Below, piece by piece: positions 37,677 to 48,365 of a DNA stretch of 64,000 nt. Each line of letters begins with the position of its first letter. The first letter of the stretch is position 1. Source of the stretch: Pseudomonas kermanshahensis (GTDB lineage Bacteria > Pseudomonadota > Gammaproteobacteria > Pseudomonadales > Pseudomonadaceae); contig NZ_JABWRY020000001.1 in NCBI RefSeq assembly GCF_014269205.2, forward strand, positions 496,001 through 560,000, given 5' to 3'. The notes under the pieces are model-generated. The model was not told where the DNA came from and made no database searches. It worked only from the letters and a program-made list of their open reading frames with translations. A program made the translations under genes and the position numbers.

Positions 37677-38495
37677 TTAGCGCTTCATGCTCTCTGGCAG
37701 GTGCGGCTGAATAGCCGTCAGTACTGCTTTGAAGCACTTGATGTTGCCGGCGACGATGTGGCCTTTGTCGAGGAAGTCGTGGCCACCGTTGAAGTCGCTT
37801 ACCAGGCCGCCTGCTTCTTGAATCAGCAGTACGCCTGCAGCCATGTCCCACTCGGCCAGGCCCGACTCCCAGAAGGCATCGAAGCGGCCGGCGGCGACGT
37901 AGGCCAAGTCCAGGCTGGCGGAACCTGCGCGGCGGATGCCGGCGGTCTGGCCAGTCAGGGCGCGGAACATGCCCAGGTAGTTGTCCAGGTCGGCCATTTG
38001 GTTGTCACGGAACGGGAAGCCGGTACCCAGCAGGGCGCCTTCCAGGCTGGTGCGCGAGCTGACGCGCAGGCGACGGCCATTGAGCTGGGCGCCACGGCCA
38101 CGGCTGGCGGTGAATTCTTCCTGGCGAACCGGGTCGAGTACCACGGCGTGCTCGAGGCGACCACGGTATTTGCAGGCGATGCTGACGGCGAAGTGAGGGA
38201 TGCCGCGCAGGAAGTTGGTGGTGCCGTCCAGCGGATCGATGATCCACAGGTAGTCCTTGCCTTCTTCGCCGGTGCCCGCGTGCATGCCGGTCTCTTCACC
38301 CTGGATGGAGTGGTTCGGGTAGGCTTTGCGCAGGGCGTCGACGATTTTCTGCTCGGCGGCGCGATCGACTTCGGAAACGTAGTCCTTGGCCTCTTTCTCA
38401 TCGACCTTGATGCTATCCAGGCGTTCGATGGAGCGGAAAATCAGTTCACTGGCGCTGCGAGCGGCGCGCAGGGCGATATTCAGCATAGGCTGCAT
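37677..38495 (-). CDS. suhB: inositol monophosphatase SuhB
   Basis: 272 residues. Metal-binding motifs GEETG near residue 67 and WIIDPLDGTTNF near 83, and the later EWDMAAGVLLIQEAGG. Hydrolyses inositol-1-phosphate and, in enterobacteria, also takes part in rRNA transcription antitermination. Divergent from trmJ across 151 bp. Confidence 0.94.
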   Translation of the reverse strand: MQPMLNIALRAARSASELIFRSIERLDSIKVDEKEAKDYVSEVDRAAEQKIVDALRKAYPNHSIQGEETGMHAGTGEEGKDYLWIIDPLDGTTNFLRGIPHFAVSIACKYRGRLEHAVVLDPVRQEEFTASRGRGAQLNGRRLRVSSRTSLEGALLGTGFPFRDNQMADLDNYLGMFRALTGQTAGIRRAGSASLDLAYVAAGRFDAFWESGLAEWDMAAGVLLIQEAGGLVSDFNGGHDFLDKGHIVAGNIKCFKAVLTAIQPHLPESMKR

Positions 38496-38646
38496 GGGCG
38501 GGTCACCTGGAGATGTTAAAGAAGAAAGCCGATCATTCTAGCAGAAATCTTTGACGGCAGAAGTGTCACATTTGCTTTCATGGCGTTACGTCCGTCGGTT
38601 CTGTAAGATCGAAGGCCCTGATATCAGCCTCTGAGAGCACAACACC

Positions 38647-39402
38647 GTGCTGCAAAATATTCGTGTTGTTCTGGTCAATACCAGCCACCCCGGCAACATC
38701 GGCGGCGCTGCACGTGCCATGAAAAACATGGGCTTGTCGCGCCTGGTGCTGGTGCAGCCGAAAGAGTTCCCTGCGGCCGAAGCCAGTGCACGTGCCTCCG
38801 GTGCCGACGATGTGTTGAGCAATGCCCAGGTCGTCGACAGCCTTGAGCAGGCGCTGGTCGGCTGTAACCTGGTCATGGGCACCAGTGCCCGCGAGCGCAG
38901 TATCCCCTGGCCGCTGATCGGCCCTCGCGAATGCGGGGCCAAGGCCGTGGAGCATGCGCTGGGCGGCGAGGAGATCGCCTTGGTGTTCGGGCGTGAACAC
39001 GCCGGCCTGACCAACGAAGAACTGCAGCGATGTCACTTCCACGTGCACATTCCCTCGAACCCCGACTTCAGCTCGCTGAATCTGGCCGCCGCTGTTCAGG
39101 TGCTCTCTTATGAGGTGCGCATGGCTTGGCTGGCGGCCGAGGATGCACCGGCCAAAGTCGAGAAGGTCGACGCCAGCGAGCTGGCGACCATGGACGAAAT
39201 GGAGCTGTTCTATGACCACCTGGAAAAGACCTTGGTGGACATCGGCTTCCTTGATCCCGAGAAGCCCAAGCACCTGATGGCGCGCCTGCGCCGGCTGTAT
39301 GGGCGAAGCTCGGTCGAGCGTCCGGAAATGAGCATTTTGCGCGGCATCCTCACCGAGACCCAGAAAGTGGCTCGGGGCGAACCGCATAAAAGGAAGGGAT
39401 GA
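38647..39402 (+). CDS. trmJ: tRNA (cytidine/uridine-2'-O-)-methyltransferase TrmJ
   Basis: 251 residues, SPOUT methyltransferase modifying position 32. Starts with GTG: VLVNTSHPGNIGGAARAMKN carries the N-terminal motif, and LVFGREHAGLTNEEL plus NPDFSSLNLAAAVQVLSYE the SAM-binding knot. First gene before cysE and the isc operon, 3 bp from cysE. Confidence 0.94.
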   Translation: MLQNIRVVLVNTSHPGNIGGAARAMKNMGLSRLVLVQPKEFPAAEASARASGADDVLSNAQVVDSLEQALVGCNLVMGTSARERSIPWPLIGPRECGAKAVEHALGGEEIALVFGREHAGLTNEELQRCHFHVHIPSNPDFSSLNLAAAVQVLSYEVRMAWLAAEDAPAKVEKVDASELATMDEMELFYDHLEKTLVDIGFLDPEKPKHLMARLRRLYGRSSVERPEMSILRGILTETQKVARGEPHKRKG

Positions 39403-39405
39403 CAG

Positions 39406-40191
39406 ATGTTCGAACGTCTGCGTGAAGATATTCAAAGCGTATTCCACCGTGACCCCGCCGCGCGCAATGCCTTCGAGGTACTGACCTGCTACCCGGGCAT
39501 GCACGCCATCTGGCTGCACCGGCTGGGTAATGCGCTGTGGAAACGTGATTTCAAATGGCTGGCCCGGCTGGTGTCGAACTTCGGCCGCTGGATGACCGGG
39601 ATCGAGATCCACCCCGGCGCCACCATCGGCCGCCGCTTCTTCATTGACCACGGCATGGGCATTGTCATCGGCGAGACTGCTGAGATTGGCGACGATGTCA
39701 CCCTTTACCAGGGCGTGACCCTGGGTGGCACCAGCTGGAACAAAGGCAAGCGCCACCCAACCCTGGAAAACGGTGTGGTGGTAGGAGCGGGGGCCAAGGT
39801 ACTGGGGCCGTTCACTGTCGGCGCCGGGGCCAAGATCGGCTCCAATGCGGTGGTGACCAAGGCTGTGCCGGCAGGGGCGACTGCCGTCGGTATCCCGGGG
39901 CGTATTATCGTCAAGAGCGAAGAGACCGAAGTCGAAGCCCGGCGCAAAGCCATGGCCGAGAAGATCGGCTTCGATGCCTACGGCGTCAGTGGCGACATGC
40001 CTGACCCGGTCGCGCGTGCCATCGGCCAGATGCTCGACCACCTGCAAGCGGTCGATGAACGCCTGGAGGGCATGTGCGGTGCCCTGACCAAGATGGGTAG
40101 CGACTACTGCGCCAAGGAGTTGCCAGCGCTGCCGGAAGATGACTTCACCGAAGTTGCCCAGGTCGCCCAGCGCGACACTCAGTCGCATTGA
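39406..40191 (+). CDS. cysE: serine O-acetyltransferase
   Basis: 261 residues. Makes O-acetylserine for cysteine synthesis, which feeds sulfur to the following isc genes. Left-handed beta-helix hexapeptides from about residue 65 ([23 protein letters not shown]) to 165, with the active histidine in IDHGMG. Downstream of trmJ in one transcript; gap of 179 bp to iscR contains the isc promoter. Confidence 0.94.
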   Translation: MFERLREDIQSVFHRDPAARNAFEVLTCYPGMHAIWLHRLGNALWKRDFKWLARLVSNFGRWMTGIEIHPGATIGRRFFIDHGMGIVIGETAEIGDDVTLYQGVTLGGTSWNKGKRHPTLENGVVVGAGAKVLGPFTVGAGAKIGSNAVVTKAVPAGATAVGIPGRIIVKSEETEVEARRKAMAEKIGFDAYGVSGDMPDPVARAIGQMLDHLQAVDERLEGMCGALTKMGSDYCAKELPALPEDDFTEVAQVAQRDTQSH

Positions 40192-40275
40192 TCGCGCCGC
40201 GCTGAAATCATAGTGACATACGGGGCGTGTGCGCACGCCCCTCGTCTGCTACAATCGCGGCCGCCTCCCGATGCA

Positions 40276-40333
40276 AAACCCGACTAAAGCAGTAGGTCTT
40301 ATAGTTGACTTAAATGCTCGGGAATCGCATACT
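40276..40333 (+). promoter_or_regulatory. iscR promoter with two tandem IscR sites
   Basis: TTGACT (40305-40310) and CATACT (40328-40333) are spaced by 17 bp. Over the -35 lies a 25-bp type 1 IscR-like site (40301-40325, ATAGTTGACT...CTCGGGAAT, very close to the E. coli iscR site) and directly abutting it a second one at 40276-40300 (CCCGACTAAAGCAGTAGG core). Predicts repression by [2Fe-2S]-IscR. Confidence 0.75.
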
Positions 40334-40370
40334 CGCTCACATCCTGTAACTCCCGTGGTACCCAATAGCC

Positions 40371-40862
40371 ATGCGACTGACTACCAAAGGCCGATACGCC
40401 GTGACAGCCATGCTTGACCTGGCGTTGCACGCGCAGCATGGGCCGGTGTCTTTGGCCGACATTTCCGAGCGCCAGGGCATTTCCCTCTCTTATCTGGAGC
40501 AGCTGTTCGCCAAGCTGCGCCGCAGCAGCCTGGTATCCAGTGTGCGCGGTCCAGGCGGTGGCTATCAGCTGTCGCGGGGCATGGAAACCATCCAGGTGGC
40601 CCAGGTCATCGACGCGGTCAACGAATCGGTCGATGCCACCCGTTGCCAAGGCCTTGGGGATTGCCATGCCGGTGACACCTGCCTGACCCACCACTTGTGG
40701 TGCGATCTCAGCCAGCAGATCCATGAATTCCTCAGCGGCATCAGCCTGGCCGACCTCGTCAAGCGCCGTGAGGTGCAGGAAGTCGCCCAGCGCCAGGACC
40801 TGCGTCGTGTCGCAGGCCGATCCGCCCAGTTGGACAAGATTGAGACGTCCGCCGTCGACTGA
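40371..40862 (+). CDS. iscR: Fe-S cluster-sensing regulator IscR
   Basis: 163 residues, Rrf2 family. N-terminal winged helix [19 protein letters not shown]; cluster ligands in the loop [20 protein letters not shown] (three cysteines and a histidine). Represses its own operon when it carries a [2Fe-2S] cluster. First gene of the isc operon. Confidence 0.96.
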   Translation: MRLTTKGRYAVTAMLDLALHAQHGPVSLADISERQGISLSYLEQLFAKLRRSSLVSSVRGPGGGYQLSRGMETIQVAQVIDAVNESVDATRCQGLGDCHAGDTCLTHHLWCDLSQQIHEFLSGISLADLVKRREVQEVAQRQDLRRVAGRSAQLDKIETSAVD

Positions 40863-40909
40863 CCGTTATGACAGCGACGAGCGACGCCACCGCCTGATAG
40901 GAGATATCC

Positions 40910-42124
40910 ATGAAGTTGCCGATCTACCTCGATTACTCCGCGACCACCCCGGTCGATCCCCGCGTCGCCCAGAAGATGGCTGACTGCCTGCTGGTCGACG
41001 GGAACTTCGGTAACCCGGCTTCGCGCTCCCACGTATTCGGCTGGAAAGCCGAAGAAGCGGTCGAGAACGGTCGTCGCCAGGTCGCCGAGCTGATCAACGC
41101 CGATCCGCGCGAAATCGTCTGGACCAGCGGTGCCACCGAGTCCGACAACCTCGCACTCAAAGGTGTCGCGCACTTCTATCAGACCAAGGGCAAGCACATC
41201 ATCACCTCCAAGATCGAGCACAAGGCGGTCCTGGATACCGCTCGCCAGCTCGAGCGTGAAGGTTTCGAAGTCACCTACCTTGAGCCAGGCGAAGACGGCA
41301 TCGTCACCCCGGCCATGGTCGAAGCCGTGCTGCGCGATGACACCATTCTGGTCTCGCTGATGCACGTCAACAACGAAGTCGGCTCGATCAACGACATCGC
41401 CGCCATCGGTGAGCTGACCCGCGCCCGCGGCGTGCTGTTCCACGTCGATGCCGCCCAGTCGGCCGGCAAGGTCGAAATCGACCTGCAAAAGCTGAAAGTC
41501 GACCTGATGTCGTTCTCGGCGCACAAGGTCTATGGCCCTAAAGGTATCGGCGCGCTGTACGTCAGCCGCAAGCCGCGTGTGCGTCTGGAAGCGATCATCC
41601 ACGGTGGTGGCCATGAGCGCGGCATGCGTTCGGGCACCTTGCCGACTCACCAGATCGTCGGCATGGGCGAAGCCTTCGCCATTGCCAAGCAGGAAATGGC
41701 CAGCGAGAACGCTCGCATCAAGGCCCTGAGCGACCGCTTCTTCAAGCAGGTCTCGGACCTTGAAGAGCTGTACGTCAACGGCAGCCAGACTGCCCGCGTA
41801 CCGCACAACCTGAACCTGAGCTTCAACTATGTCGAAGGCGAGTCGCTGCTGATGTCCCTGAAAGACATCGCCGTATCGTCCGGTTCGGCCTGTACCTCCG
41901 CTTCGCTCGAGCCGTCGTATGTACTGCGCGCTCTGGGCCGTAACGACGAGCTGGCGCACAGCTCGATCCGCTTCTCCTTCGGCCGCTTCACCACCGAAGA
42001 AGAAGTCGACTACGCCGCGCAGAAAGTCTGCGAGGCCGTTAACAAACTGCGTGAGCTGTCGCCGCTGTGGGACATGTACAAAGACGGCGTTGACATCTCC
42101 AAGATCGAGTGGGCCGCCCACTAA
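40910..42124 (+). CDS. iscS: cysteine desulfurase
   Basis: 404 residues. Removes sulfur from cysteine for Fe-S clusters and tRNA thiolation. PLP lysine in [13 protein letters not shown] near residue 206 and the mobile-loop cysteine in [14 protein letters not shown] near 328. Ribosome site GGAGATAT before the ATG. Confidence 0.97.
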   Translation: MKLPIYLDYSATTPVDPRVAQKMADCLLVDGNFGNPASRSHVFGWKAEEAVENGRRQVAELINADPREIVWTSGATESDNLALKGVAHFYQTKGKHIITSKIEHKAVLDTARQLEREGFEVTYLEPGEDGIVTPAMVEAVLRDDTILVSLMHVNNEVGSINDIAAIGELTRARGVLFHVDAAQSAGKVEIDLQKLKVDLMSFSAHKVYGPKGIGALYVSRKPRVRLEAIIHGGGHERGMRSGTLPTHQIVGMGEAFAIAKQEMASENARIKALSDRFFKQVSDLEELYVNGSQTARVPHNLNLSFNYVEGESLLMSLKDIAVSSGSACTSASLEPSYVLRALGRNDELAHSSIRFSFGRFTTEEEVDYAAQKVCEAVNKLRELSPLWDMYKDGVDISKIEWAAH

Positions 42125-42170
42125 GCAGTCGCCGGCAAGAGCGGCTCCCTGATGAGGAAGGAATTGCACC

Positions 42171-42557
42171 ATGGCATACAGTGAAAAGGTCATCGACCAC
42201 TACGAAAACCCGCGCAACGTCGGCAAGATGAATGCCGAAGACCCGGACGTCGGTACCGGCATGGTCGGCGCGCCGGCCTGCGGTGACGTGATGCGCCTGC
42301 AGATCAAGGTCAACGAGCAGGGCGTCATCGAAGACGCTAAGTTCAAGACCTACGGCTGCGGTTCGGCTATCGCTTCCAGCTCCCTCGCCACCGAGTGGAT
42401 GAAGGGCAAGACCCTGGACGAAGCCGAAACCATCAAGAACACCCAGCTGGCTGAAGAACTGGCGTTGCCGCCGGTCAAGATCCACTGCTCGGTACTCGCC
42501 GAGGATGCCATCAAGGCAGCCGTTCGCGATTACAAGCAGAAGAAAGGCTTGATCTAA
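42171..42557 (+). CDS. iscU: Fe-S cluster scaffold IscU
   Basis: 128 residues with the three scaffold cysteines: GAPACGDVM, YGCGSAIASSS and HCSVLAEDA, and the LPPVK motif recognised by HscA just before the third. Assembles clusters with sulfur from IscS. Confidence 0.97.
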   Translation: MAYSEKVIDHYENPRNVGKMNAEDPDVGTGMVGAPACGDVMRLQIKVNEQGVIEDAKFKTYGCGSAIASSSLATEWMKGKTLDEAETIKNTQLAEELALPPVKIHCSVLAEDAIKAAVRDYKQKKGLI

Positions 42558-42585
42558 GTCGCCTGTTGCGAGGTAAGGAGTTCTG

Positions 42586-42909
42586 ATGGCTATCAGCATG
42601 ACAGAAGCCGCCGCCAACCACGTGCGGCGTTCCCTGGAAGGGCGCGGCAAGGGTGAAGGCATTCGCCTGGCCGTACGCACCACCGGCTGCTCGGGCCTGG
42701 CCTATGTGCTGGAGTTCGTCGACGAAGTGGCGGGCGAAGACCAGGTATTCGAGAACCACGGCGTGAAGGTCATCATCGACCCGAAAAGCCTGGTGTACCT
42801 CGATGGCACCGAGCTCGACTTCGTCAAAGAAGGGTTGAACGAAGGCTTCAAGTTCAACAACCCCAACGTGCGCGGTGAGTGTGGCTGCGGCGAAAGCTTC
42901 AACGTCTGA
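42586..42909 (+). CDS. iscA: A-type Fe-S carrier IscA
   Basis: 107 residues; cysteines in [15 protein letters not shown] and the C-terminal CGCGESF. Accepts iron or clusters and delivers them mainly to [4Fe-4S] proteins. Confidence 0.96.
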   Translation: MAISMTEAAANHVRRSLEGRGKGEGIRLAVRTTGCSGLAYVLEFVDEVAGEDQVFENHGVKVIIDPKSLVYLDGTELDFVKEGLNEGFKFNNPNVRGECGCGESFNV

Positions 42910-42917
42910 GGCTGGCT

Positions 42918-43439
42918 GTGGGTACTCCTTGTCATTACGCTCTGTTTGATCTCCAGCCGTGCTTCCGGCTGGACCTCGACAAGCTGGCCACTCGCTACCG
43001 CGAGCTGGCCCGCGAGGTCCATCCTGACCGTTTTGCCGACGCTTCCGAGCGCGAGCAGCGGGTAGCCCTGGAGAAGTCCGCGGCCCTCAACGACGCCTAC
43101 CAGACGCTGCGCAGTGCGCCGCGCCGAGCCCGCTACTTGCTGGCAATCGGTGGCCACGAAGTGCCCCAGGAAGTCACGGTCCATGACCCCGACTTCCTGC
43201 TGCAGCAGATGCAGTGGCGCGAAGAGCTCGAAGAGCTGCAGGACGAAGCCGACCTCGATGGTGTTGCTGTGTTCAAGAAGCGCCTGAAGGGTGCGCAGGA
43301 CACGCTGAACGAGGATTTCGCCGCCTGCTGGGATGTGCCTGCCGAGCGCGAGAAGGCCGAACGCCTGATGCGCCGCATGCAGTTCCTCGACAAGCTCGCC
43401 CAAGAAGTGCGCCAACTGGAAGAGCGCCTCGACGATTAA
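42918..43439 (+). CDS. hscB: Fe-S co-chaperone HscB
   Basis: 173 residues, J-domain protein with [13 protein letters not shown] in the first domain and a C-terminal IscU-binding helical part. The frame opens at 42879 inside iscA; the GTG at 42918 gives a product starting [12 protein letters not shown] and the usual length, so I took it. Confidence 0.94.
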   Translation: MGTPCHYALFDLQPCFRLDLDKLATRYRELAREVHPDRFADASEREQRVALEKSAALNDAYQTLRSAPRRARYLLAIGGHEVPQEVTVHDPDFLLQQMQWREELEELQDEADLDGVAVFKKRLKGAQDTLNEDFAACWDVPAEREKAERLMRRMQFLDKLAQEVRQLEERLDD

Positions 43440-43481
43440 CCCGGCGTTGCCCGTGATGACGCCTAAGGTATTCAGATAAGC

Positions 43482-45344
43482 ATGGCCCTACTGCAGATCG
43501 CCGAACCCGGTCAAAGCCCTCAGCCGCACCAGCGCCGCCTGGCGGTGGGTATCGACCTGGGTACCACCAATTCTCTGGTCGCTGCCGTTCGCAGCGGTCG
43601 CAGCGAGCCCCTGCCGGATGTGCAGGGTAATGTCATTTTGCCGTCTGCGGTGCGCTACCTCGAAGGGCGCAGCGAAGTCGGGCAGGCTGCGCGCGATGCC
43701 GCTTCCAGCGACCCTTTGAACACCGTGCTGTCGGTAAAGCGCCTGATGGGGCGCGGCCTGGCCGACGTCAAGCAGTTGGGCGAGCAGCTGCCGTACCGCT
43801 TCATTGGCGGTGAGTCGCACATGCCGTTCATCGATACCGTCCAAGGGCCGAAAAGCCCGGTGGAGGTGTCGGCCGACATCCTCAAGGTGCTGCGCGAGCG
43901 CGCCGAGCAAACCCTCGGTGGCGACTTGGTGGGGGCGGTGATCACCGTGCCAGCCTATTTCGACGACGCCCAGCGCCAAGCGACCAAGGATGCCGCGCGC
44001 CTGGCCGGCCTCAATGTGTTGCGCCTGCTCAACGAGCCGACCGCAGCGGCCGTGGCCTATGGCCTGGACCAAAACGCCGAAGGCGTGGTGGCCATCTATG
44101 ACCTGGGTGGCGGCACGTTCGATATCTCCATCCTGCGCCTGACGGCCGGCGTCTTCGAAGTGCTGGCCACCGGCGGCGATACCGCCCTGGGCGGCGATGA
44201 TTTCGACCACGCGATTGCCGGTTGGATCATTGAACAGGCTGGGCTGTCTTCCGACCTCGACCCGGGTACTCAGCGCCAGTTGCTGCAGGCCGCCTGCGCC
44301 GCCAAGGAAGCCCTGACCGACGCCGACGTGGTCAGCGTCAGCCACGGTGCCTGGCAGGGTGAGCTCAGCCGGGCCGCCTTCGATGCCATGATCGAGCCGC
44401 TGATCGCTCGCAGCCTCAAAGCCTGCCGCCGCGCCGTGCGCGACAGCGGTGTCGAGCTGGAAGAGGTGGGTGCAGTGGTCATGGTCGGTGGTTCGACCCG
44501 CGTTCCACGCGTGCGTGACGCTGTTGGCACACTGTTCGGCCGTACCCCATTGACCTCGATCGACCCTGACCAGGTGGTGGCCATCGGTGCTGCCATTCAG
44601 GCCGACACCCTGGCTGGCAACCGCCGTGAAGGTGGCGAGTTGCTGCTGCTCGACGTCATCCCACTGTCCCTGGGCCTTGAGACCATGGGCGGGTTGATGG
44701 AGAAGGTGATCCCGCGCAACACCACCATTCCGGTGGCGCGTGCGCAAGAGTTCACCACCTATAAAGATGGCCAGTCGGCCATGATGATTCACGTCCTGCA
44801 AGGCGAGCGCGAGCTGATCAGCGACTGCCGCTCGCTGGCGCGCTTCGAGCTGCGCGGCATCCCGGCCATGGTCGCCGGTGCGGCGAAAATCCGCGTGACC
44901 TTCCAGGTCGATGCCGATGGCCTGCTCAGCGTCGCTGCCCGCGAACTGGGCTCGGGCGTCGAAGCCAGCATTCAGGTCAAGCCGTCCTACGGCCTGACCG
45001 ACGGCGAGATCGCCCGCATGCTCAAGGATTCGTTCGAGCACGCAGGCAGCGACAAGCAGGCCCGTCAGCTGCGTGAACACCAGGTTGACGGTGAGCGCCT
45101 GCTCGAAGCAGTACAGGGCGCCCTGGACGCCGATGGCGAGCGCCTGCTCAGCAGCGAAGAGCGCGAAGCCATCGAATTCCAGATGCAAGAACTACGTGAT
45201 TTGCTGACCGGCACCGATGGCCCCGCCATCGAGCAACAGACCAAGCGTCTGTCGCAGGTGACCGATGCATTTGCCGCCCGTCGCCTTGATTCGACGGTCA
45301 AAGCCGCACTGGCCGGGCGCAACCTGAATGAGATCGAGGAGTAA
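43482..45344 (+). CDS. hscA: Fe-S chaperone HscA
   Basis: 620 residues, Hsp70 family. [15 protein letters not shown] at the N-terminus, [15 protein letters not shown] near 207, and [13 protein letters not shown] near 335 form the ATPase. With HscB it releases clusters from IscU. Confidence 0.96.
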   Translation: MALLQIAEPGQSPQPHQRRLAVGIDLGTTNSLVAAVRSGRSEPLPDVQGNVILPSAVRYLEGRSEVGQAARDAASSDPLNTVLSVKRLMGRGLADVKQLGEQLPYRFIGGESHMPFIDTVQGPKSPVEVSADILKVLRERAEQTLGGDLVGAVITVPAYFDDAQRQATKDAARLAGLNVLRLLNEPTAAAVAYGLDQNAEGVVAIYDLGGGTFDISILRLTAGVFEVLATGGDTALGGDDFDHAIAGWIIEQAGLSSDLDPGTQRQLLQAACAAKEALTDADVVSVSHGAWQGELSRAAFDAMIEPLIARSLKACRRAVRDSGVELEEVGAVVMVGGSTRVPRVRDAVGTLFGRTPLTSIDPDQVVAIGAAIQADTLAGNRREGGELLLLDVIPLSLGLETMGGLMEKVIPRNTTIPVARAQEFTTYKDGQSAMMIHVLQGERELISDCRSLARFELRGIPAMVAGAAKIRVTFQVDADGLLSVAARELGSGVEASIQVKPSYGLTDGEIARMLKDSFEHAGSDKQARQLREHQVDGERLLEAVQGALDADGERLLSSEEREAIEFQMQELRDLLTGTDGPAIEQQTKRLSQVTDAFAARRLDSTVKAALAGRNLNEIEE

Positions 45345-45347
45345 CCG

Positions 45348-45689
45348 ATGCCGCTGGTGACATTCCTGCCGCACGAGAAGTTTTGCCCGGAAGGGCTGAC
45401 CGTGGAGGTCGAGCCTGGGACCAACATCCTGGAGCTGGCCCACGAGCATCACATCGAAATGGAAAGCGCTTGCGGTGGGGTCAAGGCCTGCACCACCTGT
45501 CACTGTATTGTTCGCAAAGGTTTCGATTCGCTGGAAGAAGCGGACGAGCTGGAAGAGGACATGCTGGACAAGGCCTGGGGCCTGGAAGCCCAGTCGCGCC
45601 TCGGCTGCCAGGTGGTCGTCGCCGACCAGGACCTGACCATCGAGATCCCCAAGTATTCGCTTAACCACGCTGCTGAAGCGCCCCACTGA
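45348..45689 (+). CDS. fdx: ISC-type [2Fe-2S] ferredoxin
   Basis: 113 residues; cluster ligands in CGGVKACTTCHC and a later C in RLGCQVVV. Supplies electrons for cluster assembly. 3 bp after hscA. Confidence 0.96.
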   Translation: MPLVTFLPHEKFCPEGLTVEVEPGTNILELAHEHHIEMESACGGVKACTTCHCIVRKGFDSLEEADELEEDMLDKAWGLEAQSRLGCQVVVADQDLTIEIPKYSLNHAAEAPH

Positions 45690-45699
45690 GGATTTTTGC

Positions 45700-45900
45700 A
45701 TGAGTCTGAAATGGGTTGATGTACTTGAGATCGCCATCCAGCTTGCAGAAAGCAAGCCGGACGTCGATCCTCGTTATGTGAATTTCGTCGATCTGCACCG
45801 CTGGGTGCTGGCATTGCCAGAGTTCAGCGACGATCCGTCACGCGGCGGTGAGAAAGTGCTCGAGGCCATCCAGGCGGCCTGGATTGATGAAGCCGACTAA
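45700..45900 (+). CDS. iscX: Fe-S assembly protein IscX
   Basis: 66 residues, acidic, with the family pattern LKWVDVLEIAIQLAESKPDVDP and FVDLHRWVLALPEF. Binds IscS and iron and modulates assembly. Last gene of the operon; hairpin follows. Confidence 0.95.
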   Translation: MSLKWVDVLEIAIQLAESKPDVDPRYVNFVDLHRWVLALPEFSDDPSRGGEKVLEAIQAAWIDEAD

Positions 45901-45930
45901 GCGCGTCGCTGCAGGTTAGGCAATCCCCTG

Positions 45931-45960
45931 AAACCCGCGTATAATTCGCGGGTTTAATTT
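45931..45960 (+). terminator. terminator of the isc operon, loop contains a -10 sequence
   Basis: Stem AAACCCGCG / CGCGGGTTT and then AATTTTT. The loop and adjoining base give TATAAT at 45940-45945, which could act as -10 for ndk, 46 bp before its start; no good -35 is seen (TAGGCA region). Confidence 0.7.
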
Positions 45961-45990
45961 TTCGCAACACTCATATTTCTGGAGTTTTCC

Positions 45991-46416
45991 ATGGCTGTTC
46001 AACGTACTTTCTCGATCATCAAGCCTGACGCCGTTGCCAAAAACGTCATCGGCAAGATCACCACTCGCTTCGAAGAAGCTGGCCTGAAAATCGTTGCCTC
46101 GAAAATCAAGCAACTGTCCAAAGCCGAAGCCGAAGGCTTCTACGCTGAGCACAGCGAGCGCGGCTTCTTCGGCGATCTGGTTGCCTTCATGACTTCCGGC
46201 CCGGTTGTTGTTCAGGTTCTGGAAGGCGAAAACGCCATCGCTCTGAACCGTGAGCTGATGGGCGCTACCAACCCTAAAGAAGCTGCTGCCGGCACCATCC
46301 GTGCTGACTTCGCCGAGTCGATCGACGCCAACGCCGTTCACGGTTCGGACTCCGAAGCTGCTGCTGCTCGCGAAATCGCTTACTTCTTCGCTGCTACCGA
46401 GGTAACCACTCGCTAA
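45991..46416 (+). CDS. ndk: nucleoside diphosphate kinase
   Basis: 141 residues. Transfers phosphate from ATP to other NDPs through a phosphohistidine, present in [20 protein letters not shown] near residue 117. Normal family length. CTGGAG precedes the ATG. Followed 28 bp later by rlmN. Confidence 0.97.
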   Translation: MAVQRTFSIIKPDAVAKNVIGKITTRFEEAGLKIVASKIKQLSKAEAEGFYAEHSERGFFGDLVAFMTSGPVVVQVLEGENAIALNRELMGATNPKEAAAGTIRADFAESIDANAVHGSDSEAAAAREIAYFFAATEVTTR

Positions 46417-46444
46417 GCGAAAGCTTACGGGTGAGGGTGAATCC

Positions 46445-47590
46445 ATGACGACATCTACTGGCAAAATCAACCTGTTGGGCCTGACCCAGCCGGAAATGGA
46501 ACAATTCTTCGACTCTATAGGGGAGAAGCGCTTCCGTGCCGGCCAGGTGATGAAATGGATTCACCATTTTGGCGTCGATGATTTCGCCGCCATGACGAAC
46601 GTCGGCAAGGCCTTGCGCGAAAAGCTCGAGGCTGTTGCCGAAATTCGCCCACCGGAAGTGGTCAGTGAAGACATTTCCGCCGACGGCACCCGTAAATGGG
46701 TGATCCGCGTTGCCTCTGGCAGCTGCGTCGAGACCGTCTACATTCCTACCGACGACCGCGGCACGCTGTGCGTATCGTCGCAAGCCGGCTGCGCCCTGGA
46801 CTGCAGTTTCTGCTCCACCGGCAAGCAAGGCTTCAACAGCAACCTCACCGCCGCCGAAGTGATTGGCCAGGTGTGGCTTGCCAACAAATCTTTCGGGACC
46901 GTCCCGGCCAAAGTCGACCGCGCGATTACCAACGTGGTCATGATGGGCATGGGCGAGCCTTTGCTGAACTTCGACAATGTCATCGCCGCCATGAAGATCA
47001 TGATGGATGATCTGGGCTATGGCATTTCCAAGCGTCGCGTCACCTTGTCCACCTCGGGCGTGGTGCCGATGATTGACGAACTGGCCAAGCACATCGACGT
47101 GTCGCTGGCCCTGTCGCTGCACGCGCCGAACGACGAGCTGCGTAACCAGCTGGTGCCGATCAACAAGAAGTACCCGCTGAAGGTGCTGCTGGAATCGTGC
47201 ATGGGCTACATGGCCACCCTGGGTGGCAAGCGCGTGTTGACGGTCGAGTACACCCTGCTCAAGGACGTCAACGACCAGCCTGAACATGCCGCGCAGATGA
47301 TCGAACTGCTGCGCGACGTGCCGTGCAAGATCAACCTGATCCCGTTCAACCCGTTCCCGCATTCCGGTTACGAGCGGCCGAGCAACAACGCCATCCGCCG
47401 CTTCCAGGACCTGCTCCACCACGGTGGTTTCAACGTCACCACCCGTACCACCCGTGGCGAAGACATCGACGCCGCCTGTGGTCAGTTGGTCGGCCAGGTC
47501 AACGACCGCACCCGCCGCAGTGAGCGCTACATCGCTGTGCGCCAGCTCTCTGCCGACGCCGAGCTGCAAGACAGCGCCGCGCGCCACTGA
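46445..47590 (+). CDS. rlmN: dual-specificity 23S rRNA/tRNA adenine C2-methyltransferase RlmN
   Basis: 381 residues, radical SAM enzyme methylating A2503 of 23S rRNA and A37 of some tRNAs. Cluster motif [11 protein letters not shown] near residue 115 (CxxxCxxC), [12 protein letters not shown] near 175, and the C-terminal half with the methyl-carrying cysteine in the [18 protein letters not shown] region. Confidence 0.96.
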   Translation: MTTSTGKINLLGLTQPEMEQFFDSIGEKRFRAGQVMKWIHHFGVDDFAAMTNVGKALREKLEAVAEIRPPEVVSEDISADGTRKWVIRVASGSCVETVYIPTDDRGTLCVSSQAGCALDCSFCSTGKQGFNSNLTAAEVIGQVWLANKSFGTVPAKVDRAITNVVMMGMGEPLLNFDNVIAAMKIMMDDLGYGISKRRVTLSTSGVVPMIDELAKHIDVSLALSLHAPNDELRNQLVPINKKYPLKVLLESCMGYMATLGGKRVLTVEYTLLKDVNDQPEHAAQMIELLRDVPCKINLIPFNPFPHSGYERPSNNAIRRFQDLLHHGGFNVTTRTTRGEDIDAACGQLVGQVNDRTRRSERYIAVRQLSADAELQDSAARH

Positions 47591-47603
47591 CCGAGAACTC
47601 GCC

Positions 47604-48365
47604 ATGACCCTGCGCGCCGCGCTGTCGATCCTTGCGCTTTTGCTGCTGGCCGGCTGCGTGTCGGGCGGCGCGGGTGACCCGCTGGCCAGCCGCCAAGGGC
47701 GGCAAGAGGCGGGCAGGGCGTATGTGCAGTTGGGGCTTGGTTATTTGCAAGAAGGCTTGACCGAACAGGCCAAGGCCCCGCTGGGCAAGGCGCTTGCCCT
47801 GGACGCCAGCGATGCCGGCGCGCATGCGGCGCTGGCGCTGGTGTTTCAGGCTGAAGGTGAGCCGGCCCTGGCCGAGCAGCACTTTCAAAAAGCTCTGCAG
47901 GCACGCCCTGGCGACACGCGAATTCGCAACAACTACGGCAGTTTCCTTTATGCTCAGGGGCGATTTGCCGAGGCCAAGCAGATGTTTCGCCTGGCCAGTG
48001 CCGATACCCTGTATCCTGAACGCTCACGCGTGTACGAGAACCTTGGCTTGACCGCCCTGAAGCTCGAGCGTCGAGACCAGGCGCACGCCTATCTGCTCAA
48101 AGCGTTGCAACTCAACCCACGGCAACCCAAGGCGTTGCTGGAAATGGCTGAGTTGTCCTACGAAAACAGGCATTATGTGCCGTCCCTGGACTACTACGAT
48201 CGTTTCAGCCAGTTGAGCGACCACGACGCCCGTAGCCTCCTGCTGGGCAGCCGCCTTGCCCGGGTGTTCGACGAGCAGGGCACATTGGCCAATTTGGGCC
48301 AGCAATTACAACGACTTTATCCCGGTACGCCGGAATATCAGCAATACCTGTCGGAGCAACGATGA
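47604..48365 (+). CDS. pilF: type IV pilus biogenesis lipoprotein PilF (PilW)
   Basis: 253 residues. Lipobox LLLAGC; six TPR-like helical repeats (AYVQLGLGYLQEGL, AHAALALVFQAEGE, IRNNYGSFLYAQG and so on). Pilotin for the secretin PilQ. The frame reaches back into rlmN; the ATG at 47604 gives the signal peptide at the N-terminus. Overlaps rodZ by 4 bp. Confidence 0.92.
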   Translation: MTLRAALSILALLLLAGCVSGGAGDPLASRQGRQEAGRAYVQLGLGYLQEGLTEQAKAPLGKALALDASDAGAHAALALVFQAEGEPALAEQHFQKALQARPGDTRIRNNYGSFLYAQGRFAEAKQMFRLASADTLYPERSRVYENLGLTALKLERRDQAHAYLLKALQLNPRQPKALLEMAELSYENRHYVPSLDYYDRFSQLSDHDARSLLLGSRLARVFDEQGTLANLGQQLQRLYPGTPEYQQYLSEQR

